Below, in pieces: positions 41,351 through 50,337 of a stretch of DNA of 64,000 nt. The translations under genes and the position numbers were made by a program. Under the pieces are notes generated by a model. It was not told the DNA's origin. It saw nothing but the letters and a program-made list of their open reading frames with translations, and made no database searches. The stretch's first letter is position 1; the number at the start of each line of letters is the position of its first letter. This DNA is from Leucobacter ruminantium (lineage in GTDB: Bacteria > Actinomycetota > Actinomycetes > Actinomycetales > Microbacteriaceae): the NCBI RefSeq assembly GCF_017565705.1, contig NZ_JAGDYL010000008.1, positions 1 through 64,000 of the forward strand. Reading direction: 5' to 3'.

Positions 41351-41965
41351 GTGATCCTCCCCCTTCTCGTCGGCGCAGGCAGCGGCCTCTCCCTCATCGT
41401 CGCCATCGGCGCCCAGAACGCCTTCGTGCTGCGCCAGGGCATCCGCCGCGAGCACGTGCTCCCCGTCGTGCTCATCTGCGGGCTCACCGACGCGCTCCTC
41501 GAATTCCTCGGCGTCGCGGGAATCGGCTTCGTCGTGCAGCGCGCGCCCGTCGTGCTCGAGGTCGTGCGGTGGGGCGGAGTCGCGTTCCTGCTCTGGTACG
41601 CCTGGACGGCGGCGAGGCGCGCCATGCGGCCGGAAGCGCTCGTCGCGGGCGAGGGATCGGGGGGCTCTCTCAAGAAGACGGTGCTCGCCTGCCTCGCCAT
41701 CACCTACCTCAACCCGCACGTCTACCTCGACACGATGGTGCTGATGGGCTCCATCGGTAACGCGCAGGGCGATCCCGCGCGGTGGTGGTTCGTCGCGGGC
41801 GGCGCGCTCGCGAGCATCGTCTGGTTCTTCCTGCTCGGCTACGGCGCGCGGGCGCTCACCCGCTTCTTCGCGACGCCGCGATCGTGGCAGGTGCTCGACG
41901 CGCTCGTCGCCGTGGTCATGCTGGCGATCGCGGCGCGCCTCGCCTTCGGGGGCGTCGGGGTCTGA
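41351..41965 (+). CDS. lysE: LysE family amino acid exporter
   Basis: 204-residue membrane exporter for lysine and arginine, with about six helices. The N-terminal GAGSGLSLIVAIGAQNAFVLRQG (about 8-30) and the LNPHVYLDT motif (about 119-127) are typical of LysE/ArgO. GTG start at 41351 with a nearby TAACGT box and no ribosome site. Divergent lysG supports the assignment. Confidence 0.93.
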   Translation: MILPLLVGAGSGLSLIVAIGAQNAFVLRQGIRREHVLPVVLICGLTDALLEFLGVAGIGFVVQRAPVVLEVVRWGGVAFLLWYAWTAARRAMRPEALVAGEGSGGSLKKTVLACLAITYLNPHVYLDTMVLMGSIGNAQGDPARWWFVAGGALASIVWFFLLGYGARALTRFFATPRSWQVLDALVAVVMLAIAARLAFGGVGV

Positions 41966-41983
41966 GCGGCCCCGATCGTGCGT

Positions 41984-42739
41984 TCAGTGCCCGGGAGCGG
42001 GCGCGAGCCGGTAGAGCACCTCGGGCCTGCCGCGGCGCCCGTAGCGGTGCGAGAGGTCGATGCTGCCCGCATCGACCAGGTAGTCGAGATAGCGCCGCGC
42101 CGTCGCCCGCGAGATCGAGCAGCGCTCGGCCAGCTCGGCCGCGGTCACCGGGACCACCGGGTCGAGCGACGCCAGCACCCGCTGCAGCGTCACCTCGGCC
42201 AGGCCCTTGGGCAACTCCTCGAGCGGCGGCGATCCCTCGCCGGCCGAGCGGCTTGGCGCCCGCTCCGCACCCGGCACCCTGATGCGCCCGGTCGAGAGCA
42301 GCCGGTCGATCTCGCCCTGACCGAGCGGCCGCTCGCGGTCGCCGGCCTCGCGCTCCCGCCGCTCCGCCCGATAGACGCCGAGGCGATCCCTCAAGGCCTC
42401 CTGGGTGAACGGCTTCACGAGGTACCCGACGACGTGCGCCGCGAGCGCCTGCCGCACCGTCACCTGATCGCGCGACGAGCTGATCACCAGCACATCGGGC
42501 GAGTCGGCTCCGAGGGTGCGGAGACGGTTGAGCACCTCGACGCCGCTGATGTCGGGAAGGCGCATGTCGAGCAGCATGAGGTCGACGCCCCCGTGGGCAC
42601 CGTGCTCCACGGCCGCCCGTCCGGTGCCGACCGCGGCCACGAGAGCGAAACCGGGGGTCTCCGCGACGAAGCGGCTGTGCAGGCGGCGGGCCCCCGGGTC
42701 GTCGTCGACCACGAGCACGCGGATATCGTTGGCCGTCAT
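41984..42739 (-). CDS. Response regulator, CitB/DcuR family
   Basis: 251 residues. Receiver domain at about 1-125 with acidic cluster VVDDD (10-14), phosphoacceptor Asp58 in MLLDMRLP and Lys in YLVKPF. The C-terminal half has the CitB/DctR-type DNA-binding helix-turn-helix (AELAERCSISRATARRYL). These regulators control C4- or C6-carboxylate uptake. It overlaps the kinase gene by four bases, and the divergent tctCBA genes are the likely target. Confidence 0.9.
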   Translation of the reverse strand: MTANDIRVLVVDDDPGARRLHSRFVAETPGFALVAAVGTGRAAVEHGAHGGVDLMLLDMRLPDISGVEVLNRLRTLGADSPDVLVISSSRDQVTVRQALAAHVVGYLVKPFTQEALRDRLGVYRAERREREAGDRERPLGQGEIDRLLSTGRIRVPGAERAPSRSAGEGSPPLEELPKGLAEVTLQRVLASLDPVVPVTAAELAERCSISRATARRYLDYLVDAGSIDLSHRYGRRGRPEVLYRLAPAPGH

Positions 42740-43974
42740 CTCCGCACCCCCATGTCGAATCTGAAGCACGCCCCTCCGAGGGCGGAGCGGCCGAGCTCCA
42801 CCGTTCCGCGGTGCGCAGCGACCGTGCGGCGCACGAGGTCGAGGCCGATCCCCCGCCCGGCACCCGAGGGATCCGGCTTCGACGAGAAGCCCCGCGAGAA
42901 GACGCGCTCGACGTCCTTCGGGTCGACCCCCGGACCGTCGTCCTCGACGGTGCCGTGCAGACGGCCGTCGCGCTCCACCAGCGCGCAGCGCACGAGCGAG
43001 GAGCCCGCCTCGCCCGCGTTGCGGCAGAGGTTCGCGAGCACGAGCGTCACGTCTCCTCCGAGCTCGGAGGAGACGTCGATCGCGGTCTCCAGCCGGGTGC
43101 CGACGGCCCCGAGCTCGGCGCGCAGCGCTTCGAGCGTCGCCCGCAGCAGCGGCTGATCGTGCGTCGCGTCGTCGGCCGACTCCGTCAGCACCGGCGCCGC
43201 CTCGGCGATGTAGGCGAGGGCGTCGTCGGTGTCGCCGTGCGAGACGAGGCCGTGGATCACGTGCAGCCGCGTGTGGAACTCGTGGGACTGCTCGCGGAGT
43301 GCGGCCGCTGTGCGCCGCACGCCCTCGAGCTCGCGCGCCGCCTCGTCGAAGCGGCGGAAGCGGCGCAGCAGGGCTGCGGCGATCAGCGAGCTCGCGAGGG
43401 TGCCGGCCAGGAGGGAACCGAACGCCCACGGAAGCAGGCGGCCGAGCGCTTCGTCGAAGTCCTCGGCGATGCGGGTCTCGAGGATGCCGACGGAGAGCGT
43501 GCCGATGATCGCACCGCCCGGGCCGCGCACCGGAACCTTCGCGCGCAGCGTGGGCCCCAGCGTGCCGGTCTCGGTGCCGAGGAACTCCTCGCCCGCCAGC
43601 ACGTCCGACGGATCGGTCGAGACCGGCCGCCCCCGCTCCTCGGGAGAGGGATGCGTGATCCGCAGCCCCCGATCGTCGGTGATGACGACGTAGTCGACGC
43701 CCGCTGCGCGCTCGACGACATCGGCGAGGGGCTGCAGCTCCCGCGTCGCAGCGGCGAGATCGCCGTCGGCATCGCTCAGCGCCCCGCGCACCTGATCCAG
43801 AGCGGCGAGGCTCGTGGCGACCGCCCGCACGCGCTCGGCCGTGGCCTCGCGCACGCTCCGCTCCTGCACGGCGACCGCGATGGCCGTGGTGACGCCCACG
43901 CAGACGAGCACGATGAGGCAGGGCAGCAGCAGCACGCCGATGCGGGCGGCGCGCGACGATCCCTGTCGAGACAT
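42736..43974 (-). CDS. Sensor histidine kinase, CitA/DcuS family
   Basis: 412 residues. Two membrane helices (about 14-35 and 182-203) flank a periplasmic PAS-like (CitA-type) sensor domain. The phosphoacceptor His231 is in the SHEFHTRLHVIHGL motif typical of the family; N-box NLCRNAGEA and G boxes DDGPGV and GRGIGLDLV follow. ATG 43974 has GGAGG upstream. It should sense a carboxylate such as citrate and drive the response regulator encoded after it. Confidence 0.92.
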   Translation of the reverse strand: MSRQGSSRAARIGVLLLPCLIVLVCVGVTTAIAVAVQERSVREATAERVRAVATSLAALDQVRGALSDADGDLAAATRELQPLADVVERAAGVDYVVITDDRGLRITHPSPEERGRPVSTDPSDVLAGEEFLGTETGTLGPTLRAKVPVRGPGGAIIGTLSVGILETRIAEDFDEALGRLLPWAFGSLLAGTLASSLIAAALLRRFRRFDEAARELEGVRRTAAALREQSHEFHTRLHVIHGLVSHGDTDDALAYIAEAAPVLTESADDATHDQPLLRATLEALRAELGAVGTRLETAIDVSSELGGDVTLVLANLCRNAGEAGSSLVRCALVERDGRLHGTVEDDGPGVDPKDVERVFSRGFSSKPDPSGAGRGIGLDLVRRTVAAHRGTVELGRSALGGACFRFDMGVRR

Positions 43975-44109
43975 GGGAGCCACCTCCTGCACCCGCCCTC
44001 CGTGCGTATCTATGAGCACAATTCTCGGTGTGGTACCACGCACGACGAACTGCTGTCATCTTAGTAGCCGGTGTGCGGCGACGACGGAGTCCGCACGGAG
44101 GAGCTGAAC

Positions 44110-45135
44110 ATGACGGAAGACGTTCAAGAACAGGGCGCGGCGCCCCCGGGCACGAAGACGAGGCGAACCGTGTTCCGGATCATCGGCGGCGCGGTGGCCG
44201 CCGCGGCGATCGGCATCGCGAGCTACGGGTCGATCAGCTCGGCAGCCGCAGGCCAGGACATCCACACCTCGATGACGATCATCGCCCCGGCAGCGGCCGG
44301 CGGCGGCTGGGACACGGTCGCGCGCGAGATGCAGCAGGCTCAGAAGGCCAACTCGCTCGTCAACAACGTGCAGGTGGTCAACATGCCGGGAGCCGGCGGC
44401 ACCATCGCCCTCGGCAACGTCTCGACGCTCGAAGGGCAGGCGAACAACCTCATGGTCGGCGGCACCGGCCTGCTCGCCGCGACGATCCAGTACGGCTCGG
44501 CGGCGACCCTCGACGACGTCACCTCGCTCGCCGTGCTCTTCGAGGAGTACGACGTGGTCGTCGTGCCGGCGGACTCGCCGTACGAGACCCTCGACGACCT
44601 CGTGGAGGCCTGGCGGGACGACCCCAAGTCGATCCCCTGGACCGGAGGCGGATCGTTCGATCAGCTCGTCGTCGCCGATCTCGCGCTCGCCGCGGGGATC
44701 GACCCCGTCGACACGACCTACATCTCGTCCGACGGTGGTGGCGAAGCCATTCAGGCGCTGCTCAACGGCACCGCCGGCGCGGCGACGGGCGGCTACTCCG
44801 ACAACGTCGACCAGATCGAGTCCGGCCGCCTGCGCGCCCTTGCGCTCGTCGCCGAGGAGCCCGTCGAGGGCATCGATATCCCGACCGCGCGCGATCAGGG
44901 CTTCGACGTCACCCTCACCAACTGGCGCATGGTCGCCGCGCCTGCGGGGATCACGGATGAGGAGACCGAGCAGCTCGCCGAGCTCGTGCTCGAGACCACC
45001 GAGACGCCCGAGTGGCGCGACGCGATCGACCGCTACCGCTGGGCCGAGCGCGTGATCACCGGCGACGAGCTCTCCGAGTTCCTCATCGAGGAGCGGAAGC
45101 GCATCGAACTGCTGTACGAGGAGATGGGCCAATGA
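44110..45135 (+). CDS. tctC: Tripartite tricarboxylate transporter, substrate-binding protein TctC
   Basis: 341-residue extracytoplasmic binding protein of the Bug/TctC family. An N-terminal signal region contains TRRTVFRIIGG and a hydrophobic core (about 22-40); the family marks PAAAGGGWDTVAR and NMPGAGGT follow (about 60-100). ATG 44110 has GGAGGAG upstream, so the earlier ATG-like frames are not used. The 135-base divergent region with the kinase holds a GTGGTACCAC palindrome (44030-44039), a weak operator candidate. The substrate is probably citrate or another tri/dicarboxylate. Confidence 0.92.
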   Translation: MTEDVQEQGAAPPGTKTRRTVFRIIGGAVAAAAIGIASYGSISSAAAGQDIHTSMTIIAPAAAGGGWDTVAREMQQAQKANSLVNNVQVVNMPGAGGTIALGNVSTLEGQANNLMVGGTGLLAATIQYGSAATLDDVTSLAVLFEEYDVVVVPADSPYETLDDLVEAWRDDPKSIPWTGGGSFDQLVVADLALAAGIDPVDTTYISSDGGGEAIQALLNGTAGAATGGYSDNVDQIESGRLRALALVAEEPVEGIDIPTARDQGFDVTLTNWRMVAAPAGITDEETEQLAELVLETTETPEWRDAIDRYRWAERVITGDELSEFLIEERKRIELLYEEMGQ

Positions 45136-45773
45136 TGCCGTCGAACAACCCCACGGCCGTGTCGTCCGTGATGGGCGAGGAATTCGAGACCGGCACCGCC
45201 GGCTCGACCGGGGAACTGCTGAAGAACCTCGCGATGCCCGCGATCACCGCGGCCTTCGCGACCTACCTGCTGATCGGCCTGTTCACCATGCGCGTGCCCG
45301 AGGGAACCGTGTTCCCCGGCCCGAAGTTCTTCCCGGGCATCATCACGGCAGGCCTCTACCTGTTCGCGATCCTGCTGGCCGTCGGCGCGGTGCGGAAGCA
45401 CCGAGCGGGTGCCGACGCGCTCGTCCCCGCCGGCGTCGAGGGCCCGACGGACGACCCCGACGCCGAGGGCCTCGAGGGATCCCTGCTCCTCACCGATGAG
45501 GGCGCCGAGCCGGCCTCGTCGTCGGGCGCGGTGCACTGGCCGTCGCTCGCGTGGATCGTCGGCGCCTTCATCGGCTTCGCCCTGCTGCTCACGGTGCTCG
45601 GCTGGATCATCGCCGCGGCGCTGCTCTTCTGGTGCGTCGCCCGCGGCTTCGGCTCCGAGCGCGTGCTGGGCAACCTCGTGGTGGGGCTCACGGTGGCCTC
45701 GCTCAGCTACATCCTCTTCGACATGCTGCTCGGACTTTCGCTGCCCTCGGGCATTCTGGGCTGGGGGTTCTGA
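45132..45773 (+). CDS. tctB: Tripartite tricarboxylate transporter, small membrane subunit TctB
   Basis: 213 residues, four hydrophobic segments (about 38-56, 70-88, 140-160, 185-205). Between helices 2 and 3 is an acidic soluble loop of about 40 residues that is longer than usual. Start ATG 45132 overlaps the tctC stop. It is the small subunit paired with TctA. Confidence 0.9.
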   Translation: MMPSNNPTAVSSVMGEEFETGTAGSTGELLKNLAMPAITAAFATYLLIGLFTMRVPEGTVFPGPKFFPGIITAGLYLFAILLAVGAVRKHRAGADALVPAGVEGPTDDPDAEGLEGSLLLTDEGAEPASSSGAVHWPSLAWIVGAFIGFALLLTVLGWIIAAALLFWCVARGFGSERVLGNLVVGLTVASLSYILFDMLLGLSLPSGILGWGF

Positions 45774-45774
45774 C

Positions 45775-47292
45775 ATGGACGCACTGCAACTGCTCGCCGA
45801 CGGCTTCGCCGGCGCACTCACCTGGCAGAACCTCATGTGGGTGGTCATCGGCTGCCTGCTCGGCACCGCCGTGGGCGTCATGCCCGGCCTCGGATCGTCG
45901 ATGGCGGTGGCCCTGCTGCTGCCGATGACCTTCGCCCTCGAACCGACCGCCGCGTTCATCATGTTCTCGGGCGTCTACTTCGGCGGCCTCTTCGGCGACT
46001 CCACCATGAGCATCCTCATGAACATGCCCGGCCAGGCCTCGGCGATCGCCTCCACATTCGAGGGGCACAAGATGGCCCTCGACGGGCGCGCGGCGCAGGC
46101 GCTCGCGACCGCGGCGATCGGCGCCTTCACCGGCGGCTTCATCGCCTCGATCGTCGTCGTCTTCGCGGCGCCGCTGCTCGCCGAGTTCTCGACCAAGTTC
46201 GGTCCGGCCGAGTTCTTCGCGCTGGCGCTGTTCGCCTTCGTCGCGACCTCGTCCGTCGTCACCGACAGCCCCCTCAAGGGCATGGTCTCCCTCTTCCTCG
46301 GACTCGGCATCGCCGTGGTCGGCGTCGACGGCGTCTCGGGCGCACCGCGCTTCACCTACGACTCCCCGAACCTGTTCGACGGCATCTCGCTCGTCACCGT
46401 GACGGTCGCGATCCTGGCGCTCGGCGAGGTGATCTACGTCGCGTGCCTCCAGCGGCACATCGCGGGCGGCAGGCTCATCCGCCCGAAGGGGCGGCCGTGG
46501 CTCTCGGGCGCCGAGTTCCGCGAGGCGCTGCCTGCCTGGCTGCGCGGCACCGCGATCGGCCTCCCGTTCGGCGTCGTGCCGGCCGGCGGCTCGGAGATCC
46601 CGACCTTCCTCGCCTTCGGCCTCGAGAAGAAGCTCGACGCCCGCCGCAAGAACCCGAAGTTCGGCAAGGGCGCGATCCGCGGCCTCGCGGCTCCCGAGGC
46701 GGCGGGCAACTCGACGACGGGCATGGCGATGGGAGCCCTGCTGGCGCTCGGCCTGCCGATCTCGGCGACGGCCGCCATCATGCTCGCGGCCTTCCGCCAG
46801 TACGGTCTGCAGCCGGGCCCGCTGCTCTTCGAGCGCTCCTCCGACCTGGTCTGGGCGCTGCTCGCGAGCTTCTTCATCGCGATGGTCGTGCTGCTCATCC
46901 TGAACCTGCCGTTCGCGATGCTGTGGGCGAAGCTGCTGCTGATCCCTCGCCCCATGCTCTACGCGGGCATCACCGTGGTCTGCGCGCTCGGCATCTACGC
47001 GACGTCGGGGAAGACCTTCGACCTGCTGCTGCTGCTCGCGATCGGCCTCGTCGGCTTCGTGATGCGGGCCGCCGACTACCCGCTCGCACCGCTCATCATC
47101 GGCATGGTGCTCGGCCCGCTCGCCGAGACGAGCCTGCGCGACGCCGCGATGAGCGCGAACGGCGACTTCGGGGTGCTGTTCCAGGGGCCGATCGCACTGT
47201 CGCTCTACGCCCTGCTGCTGCTCGTCGTGGCCTACGCCGTGCGCGGCCGCATCGTGGCGCGGAAGCGGGAGCGGGCTCTGGCCGAGGTCTGA
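45775..47292 (+). CDS. tctA: Tripartite tricarboxylate transporter, large permease TctA
   Basis: 505-residue membrane permease with about 11-12 helices. The N-terminal GTAVGVMPGLGSSMAVALLLP (about 30-50) and the second-half PFGVVPAGGSEIP and PEAAGNSTTG motifs are typical TctA marks. It starts one base after the tctB stop and closes the tctCBA operon, which is followed by a strong hairpin. Confidence 0.94.
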   Translation: MDALQLLADGFAGALTWQNLMWVVIGCLLGTAVGVMPGLGSSMAVALLLPMTFALEPTAAFIMFSGVYFGGLFGDSTMSILMNMPGQASAIASTFEGHKMALDGRAAQALATAAIGAFTGGFIASIVVVFAAPLLAEFSTKFGPAEFFALALFAFVATSSVVTDSPLKGMVSLFLGLGIAVVGVDGVSGAPRFTYDSPNLFDGISLVTVTVAILALGEVIYVACLQRHIAGGRLIRPKGRPWLSGAEFREALPAWLRGTAIGLPFGVVPAGGSEIPTFLAFGLEKKLDARRKNPKFGKGAIRGLAAPEAAGNSTTGMAMGALLALGLPISATAAIMLAAFRQYGLQPGPLLFERSSDLVWALLASFFIAMVVLLILNLPFAMLWAKLLLIPRPMLYAGITVVCALGIYATSGKTFDLLLLLAIGLVGFVMRAADYPLAPLIIGMVLGPLAETSLRDAAMSANGDFGVLFQGPIALSLYALLLLVVAYAVRGRIVARKRERALAEV

Positions 47293-47352
47293 GCCGTTCG
47301 AGAGCGCGGGGCCGCGCCGAGCCGAGCCTCAAGCACCGAACTGGAGACACGA

Positions 47353-47384
47353 GAAGGGCGGGCCCGGAAACGGGCCCGCCCTTC
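47353..47384. terminator. Bidirectional terminator between tctA and the DUF4870 gene
   Basis: Perfect 14-bp stem (47353-47366 with 47371-47384) with GAAA loop. It is symmetric between two convergent genes and can serve both, although no T run of more than two bases follows on either side. Confidence 0.85.
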
Positions 47385-47401
47385 TTCGCATGCCGCGAAG
47401 G

Positions 47402-48004
47402 CTACTTGACCATCGGGATATTGAAGATGAACCCCGGCTGTTCGCCCCTGCGGTAGCCCTCGGGGGCCTTCACCGCGGCGATGATGTGGAACACGAAGAG
47501 CACGATCTGCGCGAGCCACAGCAGCACGGCGATGAGCCAGCCGATGTAGGGGATCCATCCGACCACCACGATGCCCACGTATGCGATCGTGCGCACGAGC
47601 GAGAAGTTGAGGTTGTCGCGGTGGTAGGCGTAGGCCTGCGGATTGCCCTTGTCCTTCTCGATGAGGAAGAAGATCAGGGCCGGCAGCCAGACGAAGAACA
47701 CGGAGAGCCAGTAGTTGAGCGTGATGTTGCTCACCGGGTCTGCGGCGGGAGCCTGCTGGTACCCACCGGCCGGGGGCTGCTGGTATCCGGCGGCGGGAGG
47801 CTGCTGGTAGCCGCCGGCGGGCTGCTGGTAGCCGCCGGGCGGCGCCTGCTGGTACTGCGGCGGCTGGGGAGCCTGCGGCGGCTGCGGGGCCTCGTACTGC
47901 GGCTGCGCCTGCGGTGGCTGGGGCTGCTGCGGCGGCTCGGGCTGCTGGCCGGTCGCACCGGTCTCGGGGCCGGCCTGGCCGTCCTCCGGGGGCAGTGTGG
48001 TCAT
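47402..48004 (-). CDS. DUF4870 membrane protein with Pro/Gln-rich N-terminus
   Basis: 200 residues. The first 90 are Pro, Gln, Tyr and Gly rich, with repeats of the type GGYQQPP (about 58-85). The rest has three membrane helices with the family marks NYWLSVFFVWLPALIFFLIEKD and AYAYHRDNLNFSLVRTI. Role unknown; the disordered head may sit at the membrane face. The ATG has GGAAGAGGT upstream. Confidence 0.85.
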   Translation of the reverse strand: MTTLPPEDGQAGPETGATGQQPEPPQQPQPPQAQPQYEAPQPPQAPQPPQYQQAPPGGYQQPAGGYQQPPAAGYQQPPAGGYQQAPAADPVSNITLNYWLSVFFVWLPALIFFLIEKDKGNPQAYAYHRDNLNFSLVRTIAYVGIVVVGWIPYIGWLIAVLLWLAQIVLFVFHIIAAVKAPEGYRRGEQPGFIFNIPMVK

Positions 48005-48123
48005 GGCGGTACCTCTTCCGGGAGTATCTGACGGATCACAACGACCGTACCGCAGGAACGCACGCGTTGAAAGAGGAAGCGCCGCCGTCGGGCGAGGGCG
48101 CCGGCGCGTTCCCGCGGCTCGGT

Positions 48124-48813
48124 TCAGAAGACGTCGGGGCTGGGCGCTGCCGTCTGCAGGATCGTGACGTCCGCGTGGCGATCGAAGCGGTAGCCGGTGC
48201 CGCGCACGGTGCGCACGATGTCCTGGTACTGGGCGAGCTTCACGCGCAGTCGGCGCACGTGCACATCGATGGTGCGCTCGTTCGGCACTTCCTCGGCGGG
48301 GGCGTCGGCCCAGAGGCCCGAGATGAGCTCCTCGCGGCTGATGGTGCGCCCCTCGCGCAGCACGAGGTACTGCAGCAGCTCGAACTCGCGGAAGGTGAGC
48401 GCGGCGGGAACGTTGTCGAGCAGCACCCGCTTGCGCGAGAGGTCGAGGGTCACGCCGCTCGCGGCTCGGTCCTTGGAGTCGGCCTCGGCCTGCTTCTGGC
48501 GGGCCTGGGCCGCCGGGTCGCCGAGGGCGAGGCGCACGACCTCGACGTCGCGGCCGCCGGTGCCCTCGGGGGCGAGCGCGACGGCGGCGTAGGTCTCGGC
48601 GGCGGGGGCGAGCTGCGCGACGAGCTCCTTGAGCCGGCTGACGATGGCTCCGAGCTTCGGGTCGCCCTCGGCGATCTTGTCGTCGGCGAGGCCGACGTAG
48701 AGGGCGAAGCCGCGCACCTCGGTGCCCTCGGGCACGTGGCGCTCGGGCGCGGGGCGGGCGGGGATCTCGGCGGTGAGGTCGGGGCGGGCGGTGCGGATGG
48801 TGGTGGCGTTCAT
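48124..48813 (-). CDS. OmpR/PhoB-type winged-helix transcription factor without receiver domain
   Basis: 229 residues. The C-terminal part (about 135-220) is a PhoB-type DNA-binding domain: LTFREFELLQYLV, ISREELISGLW, then VHVRRLRVKL and VRGTGYRFD. In place of a phosphoreceiver domain the first 125 residues contain a different sequence, with no Asp site (RGFALYVGLADDKI near 34-47). Start ATG 48813 is chosen; the frame is open upstream to 49044 but that part looks noncoding. It may be a phosphorylation-independent global regulator. Confidence 0.82.
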   Translation of the reverse strand: MNATTIRTARPDLTAEIPARPAPERHVPEGTEVRGFALYVGLADDKIAEGDPKLGAIVSRLKELVAQLAPAAETYAAVALAPEGTGGRDVEVVRLALGDPAAQARQKQAEADSKDRAASGVTLDLSRKRVLLDNVPAALTFREFELLQYLVLREGRTISREELISGLWADAPAEEVPNERTIDVHVRRLRVKLAQYQDIVRTVRGTGYRFDRHADVTILQTAAPSPDVF

Positions 48814-49127
48814 GATGATGTCCTCGAAGAAGTGCTGTCGTGCCGAGGCGATGCGGGCCTGCGGCAGAGGTGCAAAGCGATTGCGTGATGCGAGCGGCCG
48901 GGATGCGGCGCGGATGACTCGCGGGGAGTGCCCGGAACGGGCGCGTGGCTCAGGTCGAACCTGCGGGTTCGACGCAACGCGCGCAGATGAAGTGTTCTGC
49001 AGTTCAGTGCGCGTTGCGCATGAGCATTCGACAGCACATGACATCGCGACCGGCCATCATCATGCCGGTCTGCCCAAAGTTCACCTCGAAGGCGGACTGG
49101 GTGCGAATGATGTCATGCATAACGCAC

Positions 49128-49157
49128 AGTTAAGCAAAGTTTCGCTCGACGTGTCAA
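49128..49157 (-). promoter_or_regulatory. Promoter candidate for the winged-helix gene
   Basis: Read on the minus strand: TTGACA at 49157-49152, an 18-base spacer and TTAACT at 49133-49128. It lies over 300 bases before the gene. The 379-base gap 48814-49192 is more AT-rich than its neighbours and contains several small dyads but no gene I can support, so a long 5' leader is likely. Confidence 0.5.
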
Positions 49158-49192
49158 GCGGCGATCCTTGAAAGGGCGAGGGATCGACCGGA

Positions 49193-49831
49193 TCAGTGGT
49201 CGACGGTGCCGTAGAGGCGGTCGCCCGCGTCGCCGAGGCCGGGCGTGATGAACGCCTGATCGGTGAGGCCGTCGTCGAGGGCGCCCAGCACGAGCGTCAC
49301 CCTGCGGTCGCCCGCCGCTTTGCGGATCGCCTCGACGCCCTCGGGGGTGCCGAGCACGCAGATCGCCGTGACGTCGTCGGCGCCGCGTGCGAACAGGAAC
49401 TCGATCGCGGCCGCGAGGGATCCGCCCGTCGCCAGCATGGGGTCGAGCACGAAGCACTGGCGGCCCGCGAGCGATTCGGGCAGCCGCTCGGCGTAGGTCG
49501 TCGGCTCGAGCGTCTCCTCGTCGCGCACCATGCCGAGGAAGCCGACCTCGGCGGTGGGCACGAGCTTCACCATGCCCTCGAGCATGCCGAGGCCCGCGCG
49601 CAGGATGGGCACGATGAGCGGCAGAGGCTCGCTCAGGCGCACGCCCGTCGTCGGCGATACCGGGGTGACGATCTCGCACGGCTCGACGCGTACCTCGCGG
49701 GTCGCCTCGTAGGCGAGCAGCGTCATGAGCTCCTCGATGAGCAGCCGGAAGGTCGGCTGCGGCGTGTTCTTGTCGCGCAGCACCGTCAGCTTGTGGGTGA
49801 TGAGGGGGTGGTCCGCAACGAAGACTCGCAT
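49193..49831 (-). CDS. upp: Uracil phosphoribosyltransferase
   Basis: Salvage enzyme: uracil + PRPP to UMP. 212 residues. PRPP-binding motif [11 protein letters not shown] near 127-137, and the uracil-binding C-terminus with [12 protein letters not shown]. Start ATG 49831: on the minus strand TAGGAT lies six bases before it and there is no ribosome site, so it is probably leaderless, sharing a -10 region with tadA. Confidence 0.96.
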   Translation of the reverse strand: MRVFVADHPLITHKLTVLRDKNTPQPTFRLLIEELMTLLAYEATREVRVEPCEIVTPVSPTTGVRLSEPLPLIVPILRAGLGMLEGMVKLVPTAEVGFLGMVRDEETLEPTTYAERLPESLAGRQCFVLDPMLATGGSLAAAIEFLFARGADDVTAICVLGTPEGVEAIRKAAGDRRVTLVLGALDDGLTDQAFITPGLGDAGDRLYGTVDH

Positions 49832-49836
49832 GCGCC

Positions 49837-49843
49837 TATCCTA
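49837..49843. promoter_or_regulatory. Shared bidirectional -10 box for upp and tadA
   Basis: TATCCTA reads as TATCCT on the plus strand (six bases before the tadA GTG) and TAGGAT on the minus strand (six bases before the upp ATG). Both genes lack ribosome sites and are only 17 bases apart. Confidence 0.55.
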
Positions 49844-49848
49844 TTGCG

Positions 49849-50322
49849 GTGCGCACCATCCCTCCATCGCCCGCGGAACTCGCCGCGATGGAGCGCGCCC
49901 TCGCCGAAGCCCGCATCGCGGCTGCCGAGGGCGAGGTCCCGGTCGGGGCGGTCGTACTCGGCCCCGGCGGAGAAGTCATCGGCTCCGGACGCAACTCCCG
50001 CGAGCTCGACAGGGATCCCACCGCGCACGCCGAGGTGCTCGCCATCCGGGAGGCGGCACTCGTGCTCGGCGGACGCCTGCTCGACGGCTGCACCCTCGTC
50101 GTGACGCTCGAGCCGTGCACGATGTGCGCGGGAACGATCCTCGCCGCGCGCATCCCGCGCGTGGTCTTCGGGGCGTGGGACGAGAAGGCGGGAGCCGCGG
50201 GAAGCGTGTACGACCTGTTGCGCGACGGCAGACTGCCCCACCCGGTGCCCGAGGTCGCGGCAGGCGTGCGCGCCGAGGAGTGCGCCGCCCTGCTGCGCGA
50301 TTTCTTCGAGCGGCGCCGCTGA
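49849..50322 (+). CDS. tadA: tRNA-specific adenosine deaminase (A34 to inosine)
   Basis: 157 residues. Zinc-binding and catalytic motifs are complete: HAEVLAIREA (HAE, about 60-69) and EPCTMCAG (PCxxC, about 85-92). It makes inosine at the wobble position of tRNA-Arg. GTG start at 49849 without ribosome site; leaderless. The usual pairing with a tRNA-modification role fits its length and the short C-terminal helix; a guanine or cytosine deaminase is less likely. Confidence 0.92.
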   Translation: MRTIPPSPAELAAMERALAEARIAAAEGEVPVGAVVLGPGGEVIGSGRNSRELDRDPTAHAEVLAIREAALVLGGRLLDGCTLVVTLEPCTMCAGTILAARIPRVVFGAWDEKAGAAGSVYDLLRDGRLPHPVPEVAAGVRAEECAALLRDFFERRR

Positions 50323-50337
50323 GCGCAGCCCCCTACC

